DNA from: Panicum virgatum
Taxonomy: Eukaryota > Streptophyta > Magnoliopsida > Poales > Poaceae
Direction: 5' to 3'
DNA: 64,000 nt
Assembly (NCBI RefSeq): GCF_016808335.1
Contig: NC_053138.1
Span: 14,749,900 to 14,813,899, forward strand
Below are positions 11,450-20,321 of this stretch, piece by piece (within the stretch, counting starts at the first letter, position 1; every line of letters starts with the position of its first letter). The notes beneath the pieces were generated by a model, which was given only the letters and a program-made list of their open reading frames with translations, made no database searches and was not told the DNA's origin. A program made the position numbers and the translations under genes.

Positions 11450-12114
11450 ATAGGCACCGACGCGATGCAGCTCCCAAAGATCGACTTCTCCGGCGTGGAC
11501 CCGTCGGCGCCGGGCACCGGGACCTGGTCGGCGGTGCGCGCCAAGGTGATGGACGCGCTGGCCACGTTCGGCTGCTTCGACGCGGAGTACCCGGCTCTGA
11601 CCCCGGAGCAACGCGCCGCGCTCTTCGACGGCGCCACGAGGCCGCTCTTCGCGCTGCCCGTCGACACCAAGCGCCGCAACTACCACGGCGCCGACAAGCC
11701 CTTCCACGGATACCTCGGCGGCCTCCAGGGCTACGACGGCTACGAGAGTCTCGCCATCGTGGATGGCAACAAGCCCGAGCCCGTCCGCGACTTCGCCGGC
11801 CTCATGTGGCCCGACGGCGGCTGCAGCGACGGCTTCTGGTAAGCTTAGTACCGTCTTTAATTGCTTCCGTAGAGAAGCAATGTTTGGTTTGACTTTGCTC
11901 TGCTGCGGCCTGCGGCTGCGCAGCAAAGCAGTCCATGGCGTGGCGGCGCGGATCTTTGAGCTGGAGGCGGCAGTGCGGAGGATGGTGCTGGAAGGGCTCG
12001 GGGTGGCCAAGCACCTGTTCCGTATGTCGGAGTACCAGGCACCCAGCGCCGCGGAGAAGACGGTCAGGTTCGGGTCGCATCAGGACAGCAATCTGCTCAG
12101 CGTCGTGTGCCAGC
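11450..12114 (+). pseudogene. AOP1-like dioxygenase copy 2, truncated by a hAT element
   Basis: Exon 1 runs to 11838 and exon 2 starts at 11924. The position of the ATG used in copies 1 and 3 is ATA here (11450-11452). The next in-frame ATG is five codons on (11465). Exon 2 carries an in-frame 30-base deletion that removes ten residues before the LFRMSEYQ motif. The H-x-D iron ligands are still encoded, but homology ends at 12114 where the hAT terminus begins. Exon 3, with the distal His and Arg, is absent, so no working enzyme can be made. Confidence 0.85.
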
Positions 12115-12120
12115 CAGGGT

Positions 12121-12405
12121 TTCCATTCCCGACCGGACCGGCCTAACCGCCGGGCTCCGGTACCAGTTTACCGGTCCGGTTAGGCCGGATACCGGTCGGA
12201 ACCGGACAAAAGGAAGTTTGAATTTGTTTGAATTCAAATCTCGACGTTCAAACGGTACGGACCGGTATACCGGCCGGACGGTCCGGTTTACCGGCCGGTT
12301 TGACCGGTATACCGGTGATGTGGGAGGGGCAGCTCGAACCGGTAAACCGGCCGGTTATACCGGTATACCAGCCGGTTGGACCGGTATACCGGTTAGTTTT
12401 CCGCC
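12121..12405. repeat. subterminal ACCGG/GGTATACC repeats of the hAT element
   Basis: More than a dozen direct and inverted copies of ACCGGT, GGTATACCGG and related words are packed in this stretch. Dense subterminal repeats are the usual transposase-binding sites of hAT elements. Palindromic GGTATACC cores recur at about 12261, 12307, 12361 and 12381. Confidence 0.7.
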
Positions 12406-12578
12406 GCTTCAAAAATAGATCCCGGTGTAAAATAAAAGAAAATTTCGGCATGAGCTATGCACATTTTAATGTAAATGACCATACCAAAGCAACAAGTTAT
12501 AATCATACATACAAATACAATAGTAATAAGCGTGCATACAAATACAGAGTCATACACCTAGACACATGAAACGAAAAT

Positions 12579-14219
12579 TCAACGTAGAAATGGGAAGACC
12601 CCCATTTGGGACGCGGTTTGGTATTCGGCGTTGGACATCAAAGCGATACCTCGCACTCTAAGCAGCTCAGCCTTGTAGTGTTGCCAAGTTTGGCCCGTCC
12701 ACGCCGATGTTGTCTGCCATTCCTGAACTAACATAGTGTAAAAATGGGGGTCTTCCCATTCGTACACCCATCTCGTCGGTGGCTGCATGCTGATGTCAGG
12801 AATGGGATAGTGAAAAGAGTGCCTCGAATCGCTGTAGGAGGAAGAAGAGTGCTGTGGACTATCATAGTCCGTTGGTCCACCTGTTCTCCTCTGCGATTGC
12901 GGTGCTCCATGGTCGGTGTCCTGAGTAGCATGTGTGAACTGAGTCTCCCCTGCAATCAACCATATTTCATAATTAGTAGTCAATAGTCAGAAATATGTGT
13001 CTATTTGTATGTGCAATGTATACCTGTGAAACGAACACTACGAGCACGACCACTACCACCAGCAGCAGCATCAGCACCACTACCACCACCACCAGCATCA
13101 GGCCCAGCACCGTCACCATCATCACCATCATCACCATCATCGGCCGAGCTGCTATCCTCGGACTCCTGATATGGAGGACTACGCTCACCTTTGCCATCAT
13201 CAGTCTCGGTGTCGCTGCTCACTGGTTTTGCTGTTACTTTGCCTTTTCGACGCTTCGGGTCACCCTTCTTAGGTCCCTTCTGCAACTTTCTCTTCCCTAG
13301 GTGAGTGTCACCTATATTTGTACGTGCTCAATCGCTGATGGAATCATTCCCCGTAGCCTCACGTAGATCTGACTCGTTTATTTGATCTCTGACAATATAG
13401 GACGGGAGAGGGATGTCGCCGTCATCATCATCCTCGTCCAGAACTGGAGCCCGGTTAGATCTACCATATTCCATCCATTCCCGCACCGGTTGAATCTCCT
13501 GCAATGGAAGACAGATTGTTTAGTAACATGTCAAAACATACACCATGCGAATGAAACATGTTTAGGGACTACCTTGAACAAATATGCAGCATCTTGAGTT
13601 CTTCCGGTCGCATCAATAGACTTATGGAACCACATGACCCCATTGCAATATATCAAAAAGTTGATGACACTCATCCTCGTTGAACCAGTCCATGAATCAC
13701 ACATCAACGTGACGCCAAATAAGGGCCAGTCTTTCTGAAACTTTACGTACCTCGTCTTCAAGTCTTGCTCGTTCTGATCAAGGTACTTGCCATCAATATA
13801 CCGTCCAGTGGGTGATGTGATACCTTCACCTGCAAACCATATGAAAATCATGAGATACAAGGATGTACACTCATACATATCATTGCAATGAAAGAAAACT
13901 TACCCCACTTTTGTGTCTCCCTGACCGCACTAATAAAGTATGGACTGTCAGCCTGTCTTCCAGGAACTCCTGCAATATGGAAAAACTTTGACCAAGTTTT
14001 ACCAATAGCTTCCTTTGCGTTCTTACCCTTCTGCGTCCAGGAGCCTGTATCAATCCTTGGTTGCATCATTCCTCTTCTCCCACCAGCTGCCAAGTTATAG
14101 TCCTCCACCACAGGACTTTCCCTCTGCGAAGTGGACCTTCGAAACATCATCTGCATAACATTCCCCCTCGTCGAACCACTACCTCCTCCACGCTCATATG
14201 CACCTCCTCTCTGTTCCAC
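12579..14219 (-). pseudogene. hAT transposase gene, internally deleted
   Basis: Minus-strand pieces in order are an N-terminal part (13915-14219); a DUF659-like segment (13575-13830) with GRYIDGKYLD, then WPLFGVTLMCDSWT and NFLIYC; an acidic Asp/Gly/Ala-rich tail (13001-13500); and a C-terminal Ser/Gln-rich exon (12579-12983). DUF659 is a core part of plant hAT transposases. The catalytic region between DUF659 and the C-terminal dimerisation block is missing, so this is a deletion derivative that could move only with a helper enzyme. Exon joints are inferred from frame changes. Confidence 0.72.
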
Positions 14220-14226
14220 CCCGTCG

Positions 14227-15327
14227 GAACTTTTTTTTTATCGATTTTGATTTGACTCTTCACAGTTTGCTGTTTGTTCAGTTTTTAGTTGAGCCAACGT
14301 GTTGGGTCGGACCAGCTCAGGCCAGTGACGAAGTTGGGCCCTAACACAAAGCCCACTTGAATTTCTCTCGAATCTCGACCCAAGTCAACGGCGGCGCCGG
14401 CGGCGCTCTCTGTTCCGAAGCAAGACCACCAACCACGACGGGAACACGGGATGCAAAGAAAGCAACCCCTATCCCCACCAAAGACACGGAGGCGGAGCTC
14501 AGCTGGGACTTGGGACGGCGAGGATGGGCACCGACGCGACGCAGCTCCCAAAGATCGACTTCTCCGGCGTGGACCCGTCGGCGCCGGGCACCGGGACCTG
14601 GTCGGCGGTGCGCGCCCAGGTGATGGACGCGCTGGCCACGTTCGGCTGCTTCGACGCGGAGTACTCGGCCCTGACGCCGGAGCAACGCGCCGCGCTCTTC
14701 GACGGCGCCGCGAGGCCGCTCTTCGCACTGCCCGTCGACACCAAGCGCCGCAACTACTACGGCGCCGACAAGCCCTACCACGGCTACCTCGGCGGCCTCC
14801 AGGGCTACGACGGCTACGAGAGCCTCGCCATCATCGACGGCAACAAACCCGAGCCCGTCCGCGACTTCGCCGGCCTCATGTGGCCCGACGGCGGCAGCAA
14901 CGACGGCTTCTGGTAAGCTTGGTACCTCCTTTCATTTCTCGCAGCAGATCTTGCTCCGTAGAGAAGCATCGTTTGGTTTGACTTTGCTCTGCTTCGGCTG
15001 CGCAGCAATGCCGTCCATGGCGTGGCGGCGCGGATCTTTGAGCTGGAAGCGGCGGTGCGGAGGATGGTGATGGAAGGGCTCGGGGTGGCCAAGTACCACG
15101 ACGCGCTGAGCGCGTCGACGTGGCACCTGTTCCGGATGTCGGAGTACCAGGCGCCCAGCGCCGCGGAGAAGACGGTCAGGTTCGGGTCGCATCAAGACAC
15201 CAATCTGCTCAGCGTCGTGTGCCAGCACGAGGTGGAGGGGCTGGAGACGCAGACGAGGGACGGGCAGTGGGTCCTCGTCAGGCCATCGCCGACGTCGCTC
15301 GTCGTCATGGTCGGCAACGCGCTCCGG
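14227..15327 (+). repeat. duplicated block, right copy (pairs with 7901-9001)
   Basis: Upstream region, exon 1, intron 1 and exon 2 of AOP copy 3, nearly identical to the left copy up to about 15275 and clearly diverged from there on. It starts immediately at the truncated end of the hAT element, so this junction is a rearrangement point. Confidence 0.85.
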
Positions 15328-15802
15328 GTACGCATCGCTGCACTTCCGTTGGATGTCCTCACTTACTGCTGGAACCTTCTGGCCCTTTGGTTCGGGAAGG
15401 TTAAACTTAATTATAGAACTTGTGTTAATTCACGAGACAAATCTAATGAATTACAAAATGGTTATTATATCATCACTAAAACAAATTATGAATAATTAGA
15501 CTCATTAAATTCATGAATTTGCATATATGCAAAAAAAAATTGCAAATAGATTTTATTTAATATTCTAAATGACGATATTCTCATTTGATGTGGCTAAACA
15601 TGAATCCCTAGTGCTAAACTTTAATTCCTGGTAATCAAACGGGGCTAGTACATTAAGTAGGCAGTTTCAAGCTTATCTTAGGCGCGATCGAAGCAATCCA
15701 TTTCTATACTAATGATGCTTCGTGCTTCTGATCTTTCACGTCCTCTAGGCATGGACAAACGACCGTATGCACGCGCCATTTCACCGGGTTACCGTCCCTG
15801 GG
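14524..15802 (+). pseudogene. AOP1-like dioxygenase copy 3, 5' part
   Basis: Exons 14524-14912, 15006-15327 and the first 54 bases of exon 3 (from 15749). Start codon, splice sites and the H-x-D iron ligands are intact, and the first half differs from copy 1 by only a few residues. Exon 3 is then split by the gypsy element just before its DVNRYS segment, leaving the codon for the distal His upstream and the 2-oxoglutarate-binding Arg 13.6 kb downstream. The gene therefore needs the whole element removed to encode the enzyme. Intron 2 also carries a MITE. Confidence 0.88.
15381..15646. mobile_element. MITE in intron 2 of AOP copy 3
   Basis: AT-rich, about 265 bp. The left tip GGCCCTTTGGTT and right tip AATCAAACGGGGCT form an imperfect terminal inverted repeat. 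It is absent from intron 2 of copy 1. Boundaries and target duplication are uncertain. Confidence 0.45.
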
Positions 15803-16848
15803 TGTCGGTATCCTGTAGCAGGGATACTGACTCTTACCGCAGCAAGACAGGACCCTCGTAGTTATCCGTAACTACGCGTAAGGACGGAGTAGCCAGGCCC
15901 CACCGGTCAGGCTCTTCCCTCACCAGGCCAACGGCCCCGGACCCGTTCCCCGCCTGGGGATGGATCCGGAGACGCCACGTGTCTCTAAGGGATGGAAGCT
16001 CTGAGCTGACAGCTAGGCCTCGGACTCCCCATAGGGGTCCGGGACCTCCTGCGCCGTCCGGACCCCTCTTACCGTGCGGGGGTCCGGAGACGCCACGTGT
16101 CCCGGGGGCACGGGCGCGGGCTCGTGCGCGAGTCCTCCGGAAGGGGGACTCGCCCACCCACCACATTTAATGCGGATGGTTGACGCATGCTCTACCGCCG
16201 CAGCACGCGGGACAGCCTTTGACAGGCCCCGCTGTGCACCGCGTATTGTCAAGGTGCACAGTGCAGCCGCCTGTGCCGCGCCCGCGCAGAGCTCGTCAGC
16301 CGCATTAAATGGATACGACGGCACGACACTTTTCCATCATGCCGCCTACGCCGCTCCCTATGCAGCCGTTCAGCTACGTGGCAGGCGACGCCACTGGCTA
16401 CGACGGGCGCCGTTCCGACAAGACAGCGCCTAGACACGCTGAACGGGAGACTCCAAGAGCAGGCAAAGATATCCAGAGAAAGATCTCCTTTGCCTGCAGC
16501 GCCATAATGATGAACAGTACTATATTTTATACCGCATCGCTGGGCCCACTTGTCGGGGTCCCGGCAACCATGTACGCGCCTCCCTTGGGATATAAAAGGG
16601 AGGCACTCGCTGTGCACAGGACAAGTTTTTTTGGACGAACACAAGCTCTCACACTCTCGTGGGGAGGCAATACAACACACAGTGGACGTAGGGTATTACG
16701 CTCCGGCGGCCCGAACCACTCTAAATCTTGCTGTGTTCATCGTGTTCTTGAGTGAGATCGTTCTGGGACCAGCTAACCCCCGAGTATACACCCTCTGGGC
16801 TAGGGCGGGTGCCTTCCGCCACCCGGCCGTGGTTGCAGCTCCACGACA
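15803..16848 (+). repeat. 5' LTR of the gypsy element
   Basis: Begins TGTCGGTATCC and ends CTCCACGACA. It contains a GATATAAAAGGG TATA region at about 16589-16600, followed by the likely transcription start. It has a one-base length difference from the 3' LTR. Confidence 0.93.
16591..16598 (+). promoter_or_regulatory. TATA box of the 5' LTR
   Basis: TATAAAAG in a GC-rich context inside the LTR, placed as expected for the element promoter about 260 bp before the LTR end. The same sequence recurs at 29103 in the 3' LTR. Confidence 0.75.
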
Positions 16849-16850
16849 TT

Positions 16851-16868
16851 TGGCGCGCCAGGTAGGGG
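16851..16868 (+). other. primer binding site of the gypsy element
   Basis: TGGCGCGCCAGGTAGGGG lies two bases after the LTR. This sequence is common to RIRE2/Cinful-type Tat elements. I do not assign the tRNA species with certainty. Confidence 0.75.
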
Positions 16869-16907
16869 ATTCTTTAGCTGGTCACAGTTCATCTCCTCAT
16901 CGTCCCC

Positions 16908-19331
16908 ATGGTTCGTGTGGACGACGTAGAGATGACGGAGTGTGTGGCGTCCTCTACGCCACACGCTCCCCGTGTTCCTGCTCCAGGGGCAACTGTGCCT
17001 GTGGAGCAGCCACCGTCGGCAGCAGTGCGCGCTGCTCGCCGGCAAGAGTCAGGGCGCCCATCAAGGGCCCCCTCACAAGCTGCGAGCGGCGGAGCGCTGG
17101 CAGCGGCTAGGGAGTTGCTTCGCAACCCCCCGGCTGGGGCAGCCTCGCCAGACACCCTGAAGCAGTGGCGGGATGATGTTGACCGTCTCCTCCACCTGGC
17201 TCAGGCCTCCCCCAGTTCTGCAAGGACTGGGCAACGACCTCCGCCCGGCAATGCGGTGGTACCATACCACCAGCGTCAGGGCGGTGCGTCGGCGTCTGTG
17301 CGCTCCCCTACCGTGAGGGGTGCACGAACAGAAGACCTGCGGGCGGAGCTCAACCGCCGGCGCGCGGGAGAGGATGCCCGCGTCTCCGTTGAGAGGGTGC
17401 GAGAGCGTCGTCTTAACATTGAGGGCCGTAACCTCAACGCCGACTTGGATGTGGTGGCACCCAAGCCCCCGGTGAACGCCCGGATACAGCCAGGCGCACC
17501 AGTTGCCGGGGTGGGCTGCGCTGCACTGGCGGACCACCTCCGAGCGGTGGCATGGCCATCCATGTTCCACCCCCATCTGCCGGAAAAGTACGACGGTACC
17601 ACTAACCCGTCGGAGTTCCTGCAGGTGTACGTTACTGAAATCACAGCGGCTGGTGGTAACGGCGCCGTCATGGCAAGCTACTTTCATGTAGCCTTGTCTG
17701 GGCCAGCCCGGACCTGGCTCATGAACCTCACGCCTGGGACGATCCAGTCCTGGGAAGAGCTCTGTGCAAGGTTCACAGCGAACTTCGCCAGTGCGTACCA
17801 GCAGCATGGCGTGGAGGCGCACCTCCACGCCGTGAGGCAAAAGCCCGGAGAAACGCTCCGGGCCTTCATCTCGCGTTTCACCAAGGTACGGGGTACCATT
17901 CCTCGTATCTCAGATGCATCTATTATCACTGCTTTCCGCCAGGGGGTACGTGACGAGAAGATGCTCGAGAAGCTGGCGACGCACGAGGTGGAAAGCGTCA
18001 CTACGCTCTTCTCCCTGGCAGATAAGTGTGCCAGGGCCGCTGAGGGTCGTGCATGGCACTCAGCCCCCCAAAGCGGAGACGCCAAGGCTGGCGGCTCCAG
18101 TGCTACCGCTCAGGGCGGTGACAAGAAGAAGAAGAACAAGAACCAGAATCGCGGGGAACTGCAATCTGGTGGACCAGTCGTTGCAGCGGCGGCGCCAGCG
18201 GCGACGCCGGCTGCGGCAGCAGCGGCTGGGGGCCAGAATGCACACGGCAAACGCCCTCGCCCGCAAGGTGGAAGCGGAGGTTCATGCCCAGTGCATCCCA
18301 CCGCTCGCCACAGCGCCGCTGACTGCCGTGAGATCCAGAAGCTCGCGAAGCGGGTCAGTGGGCGGCGTGAGCAGTCCTCCAAGGACGGTTCATCCCCTCC
18401 TCGCCAGCGGGCCGGCAAGGAGAAGGCCTCCGACAGCGGGGCCGCCGCCGGGGAGAAGGAGCTGGGGTACCAATCCCCCGCTCGAGAGCTGAAGGGCGTC
18501 TACCACGACGACGACTCCGATTCCGACAACGGCGACCGCCGCAAGAAGCTGTATGTAATGTACGGCGGAAGCTGGGAGCTTGTTTCCCGACGGGATGTGA
18601 AGACCCTTCGCCGGGAGGTCCTCTCGGTGAAGCCGGGGGTCCCGAAGGCGGCGCCGCACCAGAGGTGGATGAACACCACCATCTCTTTTGGGCCATCTGA
18701 CTGCCCGGAAAATATGGCCGGAGCTGGTGTACTACCTCTAGTCACCGCTCCCGTCATATCCAACGTGAGGCTCTATCACGTGCTGATTGACGGTGGGGCA
18801 GGCCTCAATTTCATCAGCTATGCAGCGTTCAAGCAGCTGCAGATTCCGGAGTCCAAGCTGACTCCCTCTCGCCCATTCTCTGGAGTGGGCCCACACCCGG
18901 TGTTCCCTGTGGGGAGCATCACACTGCCGGTCACGTTCGGGACTGAGGAGAACTTCCGCACAGAGAGCGTTCTGTTCGATGTTGCGGAAGTAAACCTCCC
19001 GTTCAACGCCATCATTGGCCGGCCGGCGCTCTACCGCTTCATGGCCATTGCTCATTATGGGTATTTGGTCTTGAAGATGCCTTCTCCTGCCGGAGTCCTC
19101 ACCGTGCAGGGCGACCGCACCGCTGCCGTCGCTGCAGTTGAGAGGCTGGATGCTCTGGCGGCAGAGGCTGCGCGTTCCGAGGAGGATCCGTCCACCTCGC
19201 AGCCCAAGGCGCCTGCAAAGGCTCCCAAGGTCCAACCGTCCGATCCGGACCATGTTTCTGTGAAGACGGTGCAGATTGGAGCGGACTCCACCAGGACCAC
19301 CCGTATCGCGGGGAACCTGGAGGAGAAATAG
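16908..19331 (+). CDS. gypsy gag-protease polyprotein
   Basis: 807 residues, starting about 60 bases after the LTR. A variable Ala/Pro/Arg-rich head is followed by the Retrotrans_gag domain (about residues 205-345), an Ala/Gly/Lys-rich linker without a clear CCHC knuckle, and an aspartic protease with its active-site motif IDGGAG (D628) and a later IIGRPALY motif. Gag forms the particle and protease matures it. The frame ends at TAG (19329-19331) and continues in the same frame into RT, so this stop either replaces a sense codon or is read through. The element is not a host gene. Confidence 0.88.
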   Translation: MVRVDDVEMTECVASSTPHAPRVPAPGATVPVEQPPSAAVRAARRQESGRPSRAPSQAASGGALAAARELLRNPPAGAASPDTLKQWRDDVDRLLHLAQASPSSARTGQRPPPGNAVVPYHQRQGGASASVRSPTVRGARTEDLRAELNRRRAGEDARVSVERVRERRLNIEGRNLNADLDVVAPKPPVNARIQPGAPVAGVGCAALADHLRAVAWPSMFHPHLPEKYDGTTNPSEFLQVYVTEITAAGGNGAVMASYFHVALSGPARTWLMNLTPGTIQSWEELCARFTANFASAYQQHGVEAHLHAVRQKPGETLRAFISRFTKVRGTIPRISDASIITAFRQGVRDEKMLEKLATHEVESVTTLFSLADKCARAAEGRAWHSAPQSGDAKAGGSSATAQGGDKKKKNKNQNRGELQSGGPVVAAAAPAATPAAAAAAGGQNAHGKRPRPQGGSGGSCPVHPTARHSAADCREIQKLAKRVSGRREQSSKDGSSPPRQRAGKEKASDSGAAAGEKELGYQSPARELKGVYHDDDSDSDNGDRRKKLYVMYGGSWELVSRRDVKTLRREVLSVKPGVPKAAPHQRWMNTTISFGPSDCPENMAGAGVLPLVTAPVISNVRLYHVLIDGGAGLNFISYAAFKQLQIPESKLTPSRPFSGVGPHPVFPVGSITLPVTFGTEENFRTESVLFDVAEVNLPFNAIIGRPALYRFMAIAHYGYLVLKMPSPAGVLTVQGDRTAAVAAVERLDALAAEAARSEEDPSTSQPKAPAKAPKVQPSDPDHVSVKTVQIGADSTRTTRIAGNLEEK

Positions 19332-20321
19332 GAAGACGCGCTCATCGCTTTCCTCCGGGCAAATGTCGATGTGTTCGCCTGGGAACCGTCACAGATGCCC
19401 GGGATTCCCAGGGAAGTGATCGAGCACAATCTGAGGATCTACCCCGACGCCACGCCGGTGCGCCAGAAGCCTCGGAAGCAGTCCGTGGAGCGACAAAACT
19501 TCATCCGCGAAGAAGTCCACAAGCTCCTACACGCCGGCTTCATCGAGGAGGTCCACCACCCCGTGTGGTTGGCCAATCCGGTCGTCGTCCCAAAGGCCAA
19601 CGGGAAGCTTCGGATGTGCATCGACTACACCAGCCTCAACAAGGCATGTCCTAGAGACCCCTATCCTCTACCACGTATCGATCAGATCGTGGACTCCACC
19701 TCCGGGTGTGACCTTTTGTCTTTCCTAGATGCGTACTCTGGTTTCCACCAGATTCAGATGTCTATAGAGGATAGGAAGCATACTGCCTTTGTAACAGTAG
19801 ATGGGCTTTATTGCTACATTGTCATGCCGTATGGTCTAAGGAATGCCTTACCCACGTTTGTACGAGCTATGAACAAAACCTTCTGTAATCTGATTAGAGA
19901 TGTTGTTGAGGTTTATGTCGATGACATTGTGGTCAAGACTAAGGTAGGGTCAACACTAGTGGAGGACCTGTCCCTCGTCTTCGACCGGCTCCGCGCCACA
20001 CGCACGAAGCTGAATCCCGAGAAGTGCATCTTCGGCGTCTCAGCAGGGAAGCTGCTGGGTTTCCTGGTCTCACATCGAGGCATCGAGGCAAACCCAGCCA
20101 AGATCAAGGCGATCGAAGCAATGAGGCCTCCTGGCCGCATCAAGGATGTCCAGAAGCTCACTGGATCTCTCGCTGCTCTTAGCCGCTTCATATCGAGGCT
20201 AGCTGAGAGGGCCCTCCCCTTCTTCAAATTATTGAGGAGGTCCGGTCCATTTACTTGGACCGAAGAGGCTGAACAAGCCTTCCAGGAGCTGAAGCAACAC
20301 CTCACCTCGCTGCCAGTATAG
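19332..20321 (+). pseudogene. gypsy reverse transcriptase segment of pol
   Basis: In the same frame as gag-protease, between two amber stops. It holds a full RT: LRMCIDYTSLNKACPRDPYPLP, split by normal spacing from the SFLDAYSGFHQI and VMPYGLRNA blocks, the catalytic YVDD at 19914-19925 and the GFLVSHRGIE block. The closing TAG (20319-20321) falls where the family normally has a hydrophobic residue before VPEPGEPL. Because the frame is otherwise open, the two stops look like point nonsense changes or readthrough sites rather than decay. Confidence 0.85.

Larger units (their letters stand above)
12115..14220 (-). mobile_element. hAT-type DNA transposon, one terminus retained
   Basis: The left end starts with CAGGGTTTCCATTCCC, a hAT-like terminal repeat, directly after AOP copy 2 sequence. 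About 280 bases dense in ACCGG-type repeats follow, then transposase-derived exons on the minus strand. The opposite terminal repeat is not found: at about 14220 the sequence switches to the upstream block of AOP copy 3. The element is therefore truncated and the 8-bp target duplication cannot be tested. Confidence 0.75.

Noticed and set aside
12995..13300. Ser/Thr-rich plus-strand frame in the hAT element
   Set aside because: Low-complexity reverse of the Asp/Gly-rich transposase tail.
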